From the NCBI RefSeq assembly GCF_030253575.1, contig NC_080567.1:30144501-30208500 (forward strand): a stretch of 64,000 bases of DNA. The letters are read 5' to 3'. Made by a program: the position numbers and the translations under genes. This document shows positions 33,091-44,814 of this stretch, piece by piece; positions within the stretch are counted from its first letter, which is position 1; every line of letters begins with the position of its first letter. The DNA comes from Rhododendron vialii (taxonomy: Eukaryota; Streptophyta; Magnoliopsida; Ericales; Ericaceae). Below the pieces are notes generated by a model. That model ran no database searches and had not been told where the DNA came from. It saw only the letters and a list, made by a program, of their open reading frames with translations.

Positions 33091-35275
33091 TATATATAGC
33101 TAGCGGTTGGAACTGGATTGTTCTATGTTAACTAACATAACATGGCTTAAATATAAATTGGACCATTCAATCTGATTAAGTTAAACTGTTTGATGCACAT
33201 GACATTAATTGTAGTTGATTTGGGTATCAAATTGACTAATGCAACTTAATTACCAACAATAACTATTTGATTTTAGTGAGGTCGCGCTAATCTGTCCGAT
33301 TATTTTTTATTTTTTTGGTCAAACGATTGGATAAGATTAATCGGCTTGGTGTTAAGAGGCTGGTAATCAGAAAATTCAAACCATTCCATTAATTAATTAC
33401 TCCATACGTAACATTATCATATCGTGGATCTAAATGTATAGTATGTACGATTTATTTAATGAAGTATAGTGGGTAGATGGTGGTTGGATGGCTGAGGTGT
33501 TAATGGTGGCATCGCAGGACAGCCCTCTTTCTGCGTTAGCGTTTCCTTGGTCCTCTTGCAGTTACAAATCTGTGTCTTTTGCCGCCAGCGTATTTCTTTG
33601 GAATTCATTAGCAAGATTTGCAGCTTGTGGCGGTTAGTGGGGTCTGATTAGCAGGTTTCGAGTGGTCGTTTGCTTTGTCAGTTTATTTTTTTTTGTCCCT
33701 GCACAGATATATCACCCCTTGAGGGCTTGTTCACTCGGCCCGTTTTGATCGAGTTCACCCGGTCCCTTTGGATAACCCATAAGTTGTTGAGGTCTCTACC
33801 CAACCGAGGGCTCCGAATCTGCTTCTTGTACCCCTTGTGGGATTTTACTTAGTAATGAAAAGTTTATTCTGATAAAATAAAATAAAAAACCCATTTTTTA
33901 CGTATAAATAAGAGTTATACTTACCTCTAAGCATTATACCTCATATTCGTCAAAGATATACTTTCAACTTATTTTTTGAGTCGTTTTGATGAATGCGATT
34001 GCATGACTCTTGGATCATAAATCATTCGGTGGTGTATGAGTTTTTGATTATGGACCATTCTAGGATTTTTTATATTGTTGATCTTAGTAACCTTTTAAAA
34101 GAATAATCAAAAGATATGTGACAAAATTTGATTATACTACTGGAGATATCGTAACTATTCTAGAAGCCATCACACCTCTTTGTTTCTCCCTTCCTCTCCT
34201 TCCCCCTAGGGTTTTCACCTTAAACGGGGGTGGGTCGGGCGGATCTCCCCTATGGAGTTTTTCTTTTCGTCGACCTCCGATCAGAATCTCTTTTCCTCCC
34301 ATTTCATCACTCTCTATCCTCATTCTCCCCTCACGCTTTGGCCTTCCTGGTTCCTCTACCGCTGGACCTCCTCCATCATATTTGCCGTTTGTCGGTGACT
34401 CATCTTTGGTGGTGCGGTTAAGATGTGCAGCTGTGGGTGCGGAGCTTTTGTGCATGATTGGGTCTTCATAGTTGAAGATCTACGCTAGTGGATGATGATG
34501 GCGAGGTTTTCTCTCCGGTTTCTTGCCGTGAGTTTTTCTCTTGGCTGGTTTTTCCTAGTTGAGTTGTTCATTGTTTTCGCAGGAAAATGTTTAGTTGGTT
34601 TGGGGTATAATCTGTGGATGAGCCGTCTTAGTTACTTGGTCCTTTGTCTAAAAACAAATTTTCATCTTAATGTAGGAGTAATTTTTGGTTAAAGTTATAA
34701 TATCATCTTTTATCGATTGGAAAGAAAAAAAAAACTATTCTAACAATATTATCAAAAAAACCTAAGATTGACAAAAAAAAAAAAAAAAAAACTATACTCA
34801 AAATCACAGGGGCTCAAAGTGTATTTTGACCAATTTAGAAAAGGTGAGGACTGAGGAAGAAGAGACCCAAAAAGAAGATCCGGTGTACCATCGTCGACCA
34901 AACAACAAATTAATCGGAGGAGAGTCATTATTTGGTAAAATCACTACTTAAACAAAACAAAATACTATTCCGTACCACATTCCACTCTCTCTCTCTCTCT
35001 CCTCCGATTCCCAGCTAAGAAAAGCACACCCCCCCCCAGCTAAGCAAAAGCACTCCACCATCTCTCTCTCCCATCCCCCACAGATCTCCAAACCCATCCG
35101 AAGCCTTCGTATACAGAAAGCCCACAAACACAAACTTCCAAATATCCCTGTTTTACGAAGAAGATCCACCGGTTGGTTACCTCGATTTCCGAGTCAACTC
35201 ACAAGCTGACGACAGTTGAACCGAAATGTCCTGCGGAAAAAACTAGGGTTTTTGTTTGTTCACTCAGTTGTAATC
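33091..35275. other. Intergenic upstream of the NIPA gene
   Basis: At 33480-33890 a G/T-rich stretch ends in an A-rich tail (GATAAAATAAAATAAAAAAC), like the 3' end of a retroelement. At 34150-34690 a C/T-rich then G-rich stretch resembles a LINE 5' UTR or old gene remnant; its 117-aa and antisense frames match nothing. A (TC)n tract at 34985-35001 and the C-rich stretch up to 35275 probably hold the NIPA leader. Confidence 0.45.
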
Positions 35276-38200
35276 ATGGCGACGGAGGTTTCTCACAGCT
35301 GGAGCCTCTCCTACAAGGGCATGACCTCGGACAACATCAAGGGCCTGGTGTTGGCGCTGTCGTCCAGCTTGTTCATCGGGGCTAGCTTCATTGTCAAGAA
35401 AAAGGGACTTAAGAAAGCCGGCGCATCTGGAATTAGGGCAGGTACAGTTATAGAATCACACCTAGCTTGATGAAGTAATTTTGCAGTTTTGAGTCTTTTG
35501 ACTGTGTACCTTGCTGTGAATCTGCTGTTAAATTGGTGATATTTGTGCTGTATTTGGTAAGGTGATAGTGTTGCATTTACTTCTAAGTCATCATTACCGA
35601 CCTCTGCAGAAAGGGTACTGTATTTGGGAAATTGGCGTGCTTTAATATGGTTTGATCGACTAAATTGGGATATCCACCTGATCTGAACTGATTCAATTTA
35701 TAGGAACTCTACACAACCAACGGGCAATGGCCGAGCCAATTTATAGGATTACTGAGGTTTTTGATGCAACCAAACAGCCAGTCGTTGCATCTATAAATTA
35801 GATTCCGGAGTTGGCCAGGTGATCAAGGCCTAGGATTTAGGGGTTTGCTCTATTTACAGTCTCAGCTTCCAAATCTCCTATGTGTTTTTTTTCTTTTGGG
35901 TGGGGGGTGAGTAATTTCAAATCTCCTATGTATTATCCACTCTTATGGGGCCAATATGTATGGGATGTTGTCCTGGCTTTAATTGGAATCTCTGCTAGTG
36001 GACGGAGGGATTGGGTCCCAGGAATTAGTCGAGGTGCGTGTATGCTGGCCCGAACACCCTGTATTATAAAAGAAAAAAAAAAAAAAAAGATTCCGAGGAT
36101 TACATGTTCATAATGGTCCAGAATGCTGTCGCCTCTCTGCCTTTGCTGGTGTTATGGGCGGTTTGTTGGGGTTGGTATGGTACCACTGTTACAACGAGCA
36201 GAAAAATTTCGAGGATTTGGAATCCATGACTGTCAACTTCCGCTGAATTTATCGTTCGTGGCCTTTCACAAGATGTTATGTGTTTCTTATGGTGGAATGG
36301 TTTATATTTGTCATGAACATCACACAGCAACCTATTACATTTTCTCTTTTCACTCTGTGGCCTATTTTGTGGAGTGCAGCTCCTCTCCAATCCTCCTAAA
36401 ATTGGAGGATCCAATCCTATTTATGACCTGACACATGGATGCTATTGAATCTAACAGCTGAAAACACTCTTCTCCTAACCTTCTCCTTATCCAGGTAACA
36501 CCCAATAACCTCTCTTCCACTTCTTCCTTCAGCCCACTCCCCTCCCTCCCCTTCTCTCTCCCCGCCGACAAGCCATCACCATCCAACCCACTGAATTCAT
36601 ATTAATTGAAAACTTTGAAATTTAAGATCTAGATGATCATAGCACTGAAGATAGCCCCTTAGTTACACGAAGCGGGAGAGGGGACGGGGGAGCGGATGAT
36701 CACAGAAGTGTGGGAGCGCCATTGGGAGCGGTTAGGAAAAATTATTAAAATTATAAATATATTTTGGAATTTTATATTGTTAAATGTCAATATAAAAATA
36801 TTATTCTACCACATAAAATATTACTATTAAAATTATAAGTTTCTAGTTATATTTCAACATTTTTATTGTAGCACATGATTACACAATAGAGCTCTTTGTG
36901 CATATTAAGTAGGCGTAAAAGTTAAGGGCATTAATATGACTCTAGAAGGTTAATATCAGATGTGCTTACTAACAAGATCAAAACAATTTTAAAGGTTCCA
37001 ATTGCAACTTGAATCGTAAGTCTCTCAACCGTTTTTTGGGTGTAAGTTCCCGTATAGGTAAGGAACGAGTTCCCGTCATCATTGGGACGGGTTTCTTGGA
37101 GTTTCCTTCGACGGGAACGCGGAAACGCGTTTCCGTCGAAGAAACATGGGCATAGTTGAAGGTTCCTGCAACTAAGGATAGCCCTAGCCCTAGATTTTGG
37201 CTTTCAAATTTCCGATTACCAAATGGTGGTCGAATAACGAGTGTTTTTTTAAGATCTAATAACGAGTTAGCAGTCCACTTTTTTGATCTACAAAAATCGT
37301 TAAGTTCTCTGGTGGTGGTGGTGGGAATGGTGATGAAGCATTTGCTATGGCTGGAAAACGTCTCTAATGGCTGAGAGTGAGAAGAAGAGGAAGGGGGAGA
37401 GAGAGAGAATTTTGTGTGCTCAACCACGTGGCCTTTCACTGAGTTGTACATCTTGACCGTTGGATTTGGATTGGAGGATCCTCCAATCATTTGAGAATTG
37501 GAGAGGAGCCGAACTCTATTTCGTGGCATCTTATTCATTCCTCTTGCTGTCTAATTTTAACTGTGTTTATGAGTTGGACCAGTGTTTAAAGGAAGGAATG
37601 CGTTGTTTAGCCACGTGAAAGAGAGTCAAGTGACAAGTGCGATCACGGGCTGCCTATTTTAAGTTGTCAACCTTATCCTTATCTAGTTAATGTGATGGAA
37701 AACACTCACTTTCATATTCATTGTCTCCTTGTAAGCTACCATCATATATTTTTCATAAATATTTGTTTTTCGTGTACTTTGTGGACGCGTCTGTCAGGAT
37801 TGTTTCCTGAACTCATTTTATGGTTTATTATACCTAATTCCCAGGTTACTAGGCCACTATTGTTTGATTGAAACATATTCAATGCTTCTTTTGACAGGTG
37901 TTGGAGGTTTCTCATACCTATACGAGCCACTGTGGTGGGTGGGCATGACAACAAGTGAGTTTATATAACTATCGTCTGTTCTATGGTATATTTGTTGGAT
38001 CAATGTAGGAGCATCTGGAATTTCAGTTTCCGTGAAGTTTATCTATAATGGCAATTGGCATTGTGTTTTTTTGGCTGATCGGGTCATGAACAAATAACTA
38101 AGAATGATTAAACATGATCAGAATTGAAATATTCCGTTAACTATGCAATATTGTTAAAAAACCCCTCATGAAGAATGGCAGGCCTTGGGAATTCTGTAGA

Positions 38201-40093
38201 GTGAAATCCATTCTGTCATGAATCCAATTGTGGCTGCCTTACCTTTGGATATTACTCCATATTTTCTAGCCCCTTGTCTATCCCTCCAACAAACTATTGA
38301 CCCCTTGTCTTTCGTTCTCTTTTTGTTTTTCCACTTGATGGTAATATTATCACAATATCAAGCACTGCATTTCCTTGTTACCCTGCTGCACAATTTGCTT
38401 GTATATTCTAGAAGATTAGAATGTCTACTGAAAACGTGAGTTCTAATGGCTAGTAATTTGTTAACAGTGATTGTTGGAGAAATTGCTAATTTTGCGGCTT
38501 ATGCATTTGCCCCAGCTATTCTGGTTACTCCTCTTGGTGCGCTCAGCATTATTATCAGGCATGGTAGAAAGTTGCAAAATTATTTTACTTTGATTCCCTG
38601 GTTTGGCTGCTAATGACCACGTCGTGCTGCAGTGCTGTACTTGCAGATGTCATTTTAAAGGAGAAGTTACATATTTTCGGGATTCTTGGTTGTGTTCTGT
38701 GTGTTGTTGGTTCCATCACAATTGTTCTACATGCTCCTCCAGAAGGCGAGATTGAGTCCGTGAAAGAAGTGTGGGATCTTGCTACGGAGCCAGGTCTTTT
38801 CGTTTAGCTCTTCTTACTGTGTTTTTTCCATTTATTTATGCTGTTTTCATGCTACACTTATTCTGTATTATTTGCTAGACTGTAATTAATGGGGTGTCGT
38901 TTCCACTTTTCTTCTTGGTAGGTTTCCTCTTGTATGCAGCTCTCGTGCTAACAGCTGTCTTCATAATTATATTCCGCTATATCCCACAATATGGCCAGAC
39001 ACATATAATGGTCTATATTGGAGTTTGTTCGTTAGTTGGTTCATTGTCGGTATGTATTGGCTGTTTGCAGTTGGAGATTCTTGCATAATTAATTTCCCGT
39101 TTTAGTTGCTTCTAGATTATTTAATCCAAGGATATTCTGTGACAGGTCATGAGTGTCAAAGCACTTGGAATTGCCTTGAAACTCACATTATCAGGGATGA
39201 ACCAACTCATATATCCCCAGACGTGGGCATTTGCTGCTGTAGTCATTACTTGTGTAATTACCCAAATGAATTATTTAAATAAGGTAATGAAGTTTTCTTG
39301 TCTTTCCGTTTCCATTTATGGTTTGCGTTTTTCGTTGTCTTTCGCTGTCGTTCATCTTTGGCTGTTTGGTTACACCTGTGCTAATTGTGTTAGCTTCATT
39401 GCTCGAGTGCAGGCCCTTGACACATTCAACACAGCTGTGGTATCTCCCATTTACTATGTTATGTTTACGTCTCTAACCATTTTGGCAAGTGTGATCATGT
39501 TTAAGGTAATTATTTGGCAAATGAGGAACTTTAAAAACACTTTTGATTTGGGAGGTCCATTATATTTTTACGGTATAATTAATTCTGCCAACCAACTTTA
39601 CTTATTTTGCGTTTCATTGCTTCTTGATATTGATATTGGGTGCCTGCTTATTCCCAACTTGTACTATGTTGCTCAACATTTCAAGTTCGTTTTGTGGGTG
39701 TACAGGACTGGGATAGGCAGAATGCAACACAGATTGTGACAGAAATGTGTGGTTTCGTGACAATATTGTCCGGGACCTTTCTTCTTCACAAAACAAAGGA
39801 CATGGTTGATGGTAGGCTTGTTTACCTTTCTTTTGTTTTTCACTACAAATTCGGGATAGTGTAGGACGGTGAAGTTTAAATTTCCATGTCAGGAACTCGT
39901 TCCTCTTGACAGTTACACTCAGTTTTCGCAACTCAAATCAAATACCAAGTATTTTTTAGCAATACATGATACCATTGTCAACTCATATGCAGGCATGTGC
40001 ACGTCACCATCCATGAGAAACTCTAAGCACATGGATGAGGAGAATGGTTTTGGACAGGAAGGCATTCCTCTTAAGCGGCAGGATTCATTGTGA
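35276..40093 (+). CDS. NIPA-type magnesium transporter
   Basis: Nine exons: 35276-35441, 37898-37954, 38468-38558, 38633-38793, 38922-39049, 39146-39283, 39413-39505, 39706-39811, 39993-40093; 1041 nt, 346 aa. The protein has eight or nine hydrophobic spans. It carries family landmarks such as [86 protein letters not shown] and YYVMFT. NIPA proteins are membrane transporters linked to magnesium; plant members are predicted for plasma membrane or endosomes. The start matches the usual short N-terminus before the first span. Intron 3 uses a GC donor (CAG|GCATGG), and intron 1 holds a MULE-like element. The hydrophilic tail ends PLKRQDSL. Which NIPA paralogue it is cannot be set from sequence alone. 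Confidence 0.95.
36372..37516. mobile_element. Non-autonomous MULE-like transposon, 1145 bp, in NIPA intron 1
   Basis: A 9-bp target duplication TATTTTGTG (36363-36371) and TATTTCGTG (37517-37525, one mismatch) flanks it. The inverted repeats are about 45 bp (left GAGTGCAGCTCCTCTCCAAT, right complement GAGTTCGGCTCCTCTCCAAT). It has no transposase. A minus-strand frame of 186 codons (36978-37538) starts just outside the right end and covers about half of the element. It is Ser/Pro/Thr-rich at first and matches nothing I recognise. Confidence 0.8.
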
Positions 40094-41286
40094 CTGATGT
40101 AGCACCTCTGATTCATCGGATGAAGGGACCTCAACGTGGCCGACTTGTATTTTATATGCATTGGATCCACCCCTCTTGTTCGTGGATCCGCCCCTCTTGT
40201 TCGTTTACAGGGTACAGTTGGAGAAGAAAAGGGGAAGTTTTAATTCGTTCGTTTTCCCCTTGGTGAATCATATGTGGGGTGGCTTTCGAAAGCAGAGTCC
40301 CTTCTGCTCAAATGAAAGGGACAAGCGGAAATGTAATACGGAGCGTACCTGGTTATATAAAATGGATTCTTTCTTCATTCTTTTGTGCCATACTGTTGCC
40401 CCCGTTTTTACAGGAATTGGCACTTTAATCAACACAACACAACAAACTGTATCATTATGAATTTTCCCGATCTATAGATTGTTTTGTTTGTTTTTGAACT
40501 TTGAAGATGGTTTTTGGGCCGATTGAACGCACCCATGACCACACGCACCCAAGACGGAGGTTTTTATTCTTCAGCTGCAAAATAGCATTATGTTATGACC
40601 ACACGCACCCAAGACGGAGGTTTTTATTCTTCAGCTGCAAAATAGCATTATGTTTGTTGGTACTGCTAATCGAAGAGAGACGCAAGTTCTTTTCGTAACT
40701 TGGTTGCATCCCTTCAATGTTCCCTTCTCATCCCTTTCCAAAGAAGGAATTCAAGGACTTCAATGGCTATGGTACAGATTCTGTTGTTGAAAAATGAGTC
40801 GGAGGGGTAAAAATAGGACAATCCACAGATTCCTGGAGAGAATAATTTCAAGGTTTGAATCCTGTCATTAAAGACGCTAATAGAAAATCTTACCATTGCG
40901 CAACCCAACCTTGTTTCTTCATTTGATTGCCTTTAAACACGAATTGAATACTACCAAAAAGGCTAGTAAAGGCAGAGCTTTCAAGCAGTCGATACGGACC
41001 TGAATCTGATATATTTATCAAAAATTAAAGTTTTCATTTTCTATTTCCATGATGACAAGATCCTTTGAAAAATACAACCGAATTCCACCCTTCTCTCTCC
41101 TATTCTAGTGTCTTATTACTTACTACGTACGGCCGGGGCTGTACTTCTTGCAATCACCATTGCCGTGAATGAATTCACTTCTGACAACCCCTGCCTCTCT
41201 CAGGGTTAGTGTCTCAGAAGTCCGAGGAAGACCAAAAAACAGGGAGGCAAAACCATAGCAGTCCATCTTCAGGAAAATGTTGGAGT
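40094..41286. other. Intergenic between convergent NIPA and CMC4
   Basis: It contains the presumed 3' UTRs of both genes and a 60-bp tandem duplication. A short direct repeat GGATCC-CCCCTCTTGTTCGT lies at 40162-40205. No other gene was recognised. Confidence 0.6.
40535..40654. repeat. 60-bp perfect tandem duplication downstream of NIPA
   Basis: ATGACCACACGCACCCAAGA and the following 40 bases occur twice with a period of exactly 60 (40535 and 40595) and no visible difference. Being identical, the duplication is recent, or it is an assembly artefact. Confidence 0.92.
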
Positions 41287-43743
41287 TCAAGTCTGTCTCT
41301 GGCTTTGCTTCAAAAGGTCAGATACAGAAGCACAATGTGTTGAGTTGTAATTGCATTTCTCGCAGCACGATTGAAGCAATTCAATGGCTTTCAGGCACCT
41401 GCACAATTGGAAAATGAACTTAAACCCAAGACTCATTACCTTAAGAAAGAGAGATAATAATTACCCACTTGAAGCTCAAACTATAATCTAACTAAACCAG
41501 CAAAGTTCAAAACTATAAAACACTAAAACATCATAAATGAAGGTTGGTGCGATTGCAGGTTTTAACCGACCGGGCCATCGGATAGAGTGGAAGAACAGAT
41601 CAATCAAACTTTGTGACTTTAATTGGTACATAAAGTCTATTGGGGCCTTCTCTACTTCTGAGAATCCCCGGCTTCAGATCGTTAACTGACCTCACAAATA
41701 ACCCAAATTTCAAAAAATAGGCTGTTGGACTACAAAATCATCGTGGTAATCATGAAGTAATATAGGCATGCTCAACGTCATAGTTCTAGGTTTCTAGCAC
41801 ATTATACAGATTTGTGGTGCAACATCGAGTTCTTGTCCTGGGTTTCCACTGCCGCCATGGAAGCAGTTTAACTTGCCATGATATGTTGATGAAGACTGTC
41901 TACCCATCTTTTGGCTATTAACTATTTGGATACCTGGAGAAACGCTTAGGAGGATGTTTGAACTCTGAACAGTGAACACCCATCATCTTTCGTTAGTTGT
42001 ACTTCCATTTAAAGGACGAGCTTGTTTTATGGCCCAAGAATTCTTAACTAGGAAAAAAGTGCTCTGAACAATAACTTCTTGTATTTGCCCAGGCCTCATT
42101 CCTCTTACCTTCAATTGGGTTTCGAGCCCCACAAAAGGGAAGGGATATGGGGCTCCAGATTCACACGGAGGGATGCCTGGCATCTATGAAAGCATGAAGG
42201 CTGGAGATCTACTATTTATTGGAGGGTCATGACATTGAGGGTACCTCACCTGGTGATGTGTCTGACCGAGTAGAAAGGGGATATAAGGCTCCCTTTGCTT
42301 GAGCAATCTGCAAGTAAGTAACACCTCTGGTGGTGGCACCAAAATCTCAAACACGACAAAGTTGTAACCCAGCAACAATGTCAGGTGTGCTCTTCAAGAA
42401 CGTGGAGGGGCGTGGAGAATGTCCAATGTCTTATGGTTGGTCGCTAAACTCCTATGGCAGAAGTCCTTGTGGGAAACGGAATTAGGCACTTTGGCAAGCC
42501 CTCAACCATGGCCACCTAGTCACAAATCTCAGTAACCCAGCACCATGGGGCATGGAATAGCTCAGGCACTCCATGAGGGCAAAACCAATCCCCAGGGACT
42601 TTCTATGCCTTGCTCTCAAGTCTTGACCTAGGCCGAGAGCATCAAAGCCTTTGAAGAATAAATTCAAGAAATCAAGGGAAGGCTCCTCAATGGGATGGGA
42701 ACAATCGGGAGGAGGCTTAGCTTTGATTGAGTGGGGGATGACAAATTCTATATGGGGTTTCGAGAGATCTTCCCTAAGTTCCTTGCCTCGAAGCTAATGC
42801 ACCATCCCATTAGCCTCAGCGAACAAAAGTATATTCTGAAACGAGAAGAACACAGTGTTGTATCCAATCCAAGTTTCATCTCATGAGACGGGCACGTGGA
42901 GTAGTGCATACATAAAGTAACATGGCACTCTATTATCCATTACCCATTTGGGGTGAATTATACTTGTCTCCTTGTGACAGATTAGCAACAATCACTTCAC
43001 CACAGTTCTTGGGTTAACAACTAACGAGTCACATTTTGGCCAACTAACATAAAGCAAAACATGCAAAACGCCATAAAGCCTAAGAAGGATAAAATAACCT
43101 CCCAAACATAAACTTGAGTGTACCTGTTCCACTTAGCTCTAAAATCTCAACTTTGGAACGCACAACACAGTTACAAAATGGAAGCAAAACTAGAGACAAG
43201 CTGCCCATGAACACAGTAATAACTTTACATAAGGTTTTCAGAAAAGGCATGTTACTTAGCCACGTTCCACATAAACTAGCAGTCTAGCATCAAATTATCA
43301 GAGTTCATTTAAAACTGTATACTAATAAAGAGGATTATCAATACAAAAGGGCACAGTGAAAAATTCAACCACGAGAATGAAATCAAACTATTAATAATCC
43401 TATTTATTGAAGTGTCCAAATGTAAAATTCTAAACCCTATTCACTGCAAGCACCAAACCTTATCGATTGCCCTGTGAAAACGAAAAAGACAAAAGGAAAA
43501 CGAAAGAAAGACATTAGCGATCAACCCTAATCCTCAGATCGATCGCCGACCCAAAAAGTGCCGGATTTTCCGCCAATTTCTGGAAACACGTAAATAAGTC
43601 CGTTCTTTATCGGGAGAAAAATTAAAAAAAAAAAAAAGAGAAGAGGAAAAAACGTACTTTCGAGGATCGAAGTTGTTCTTGGAGAGACAGGCTTGAATGT
43701 CGCAAGCATTCTTCTTGCACGGCTCTTTGCTCGGCTGTGGCAT
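41287..43743 (-). CDS. CMC4: Cx9C motif-containing protein 4, mitochondrial
   Basis: Two exons on the minus strand, 43743-43658 and 41398-41287, join as CGAAA|GTGCCTG to give 65 aa. Exon 1 encodes MPQPSKEPCKKNACDIQACL and exon 2 includes AIELLQSCCEKCNYNSTHCA. Cysteines at 9/19, 30/40 and 41/51 are each spaced CX9C, as in the CMC4 family of intermembrane-space proteins imported and oxidised by MIA40. Length suits the family (about 60-70 aa). An in-frame upstream ATG at 43854 exists, but the extension is Arg/Glu-rich from a (TC)n tract and not conserved, so the short start is preferred. The 2.26-kb intron has no recognised gene. Confidence 0.93.
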
Positions 43744-44814
43744 CTCTCTCTCTCTCTCTCTTCTCTCTCTAAAGAGAGTTGATCGCCGTGGAGGATTTGG
43801 CGGCGAAACGGTGTCCTCAATTGCTTTGGAAAAGCGGGAATTCCACGCAGCCACGCTTCCTAGGAAATTGCCACGTACTCATAAAGAAGAAAGGTAAATA
43901 CGCTAGGACCCCTAAGGTTCTAGATATTGCATATCTCAACTTTAAATTTGTACCATATTCACGTGAGGACCCTTCCTGTTGAGTGGCTGTTAATATATCT
44001 ATTGGAAGTAATTATTTTTTATTTAAAAAAAAAGCTCTCTTCCGTCCCATCTCACGATTATATTGATGATTGAATATATTTTTATTTTAAATTCAACTTT
44101 AAGAATATAAGGCACATATTAGCAGAATTGTATTAAAAAAATCATGTTAACTTAGATAAAGATAAATGCCTTGTTTGTTTCTATTTTTGAAAAGTATTTT
44201 TCAAAAGATTTTCTTTACTTCCAATCATTTATTTATTTATCTCTTTCCACTTATTATTCCTACTATTTTTTCAAAAAATATTCCAAATAAGTGCAAAGTA
44301 TATTTATTTATCTTGAACTAAAAATCTATAAGCACATTGAAATGACACATATTTGTCTCAAAATAAATAATTTATAATATCTGAACAACATGATTTTCGT
44401 ACGATTTTTGATGACCTTTAAAACATGTGCATCTTTGATCATTGAAATAAATCCCCCCAAAAAACTCATAAAATCCCGTTATATGTCATTACAAAACAGA
44501 AAGTCTACACCCGTCGCTCAACAATTATCATTACCTTTTCTACTCAATCTCACCGTCCAAAAGTATTTTGGATGAATCTAAAATCTTGATATCTCTAAAA
44601 TTAGTTAAAGTTGTATGCAAGCTAAGCTGGTCCAATTATAAAAATTTACCCACAAAACATTAACGACAACGATAGAGTATGGTTTAAGGTAAGATAATCA
44701 CTGTAGTTAACCCCTTTTCTTTTTCTCTCCCACGCAATTTTTCAATAGCTCCTTCGTTGCCTCTCTCTCTCTCTCTCTCTCTCCTCTTCCTGTTGGGAAA
44801 GCAGAGGGCAGATA
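43744..44814. promoter_or_regulatory. Shared upstream region of divergent CMC4 and EI24
   Basis: About 1.07 kb separates the two start codons. It has a (TC)n tract next to each start (43743-43770 and 44760-44782) and AT-rich sequence between. A GCCTTGTTTGTTTC word at 44169 looks like a MITE end, but its partner is missing. Both promoters must lie here; bidirectional control is possible but not shown. Confidence 0.5.

Noticed and set aside
41400-43650. Extra gene inside the CMC4 intron
   Set aside because: Several 60-70 codon minus-strand frames exist, but none has recognisable motifs or splice structure.
43534-43854. Longer CMC4 start at 43854 (37 extra residues)
   Set aside because: The extension is Arg/Glu-rich from a (TC)n tract. 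CMC4 family members begin right before the first cysteine, so the start at 43743 is preferred.
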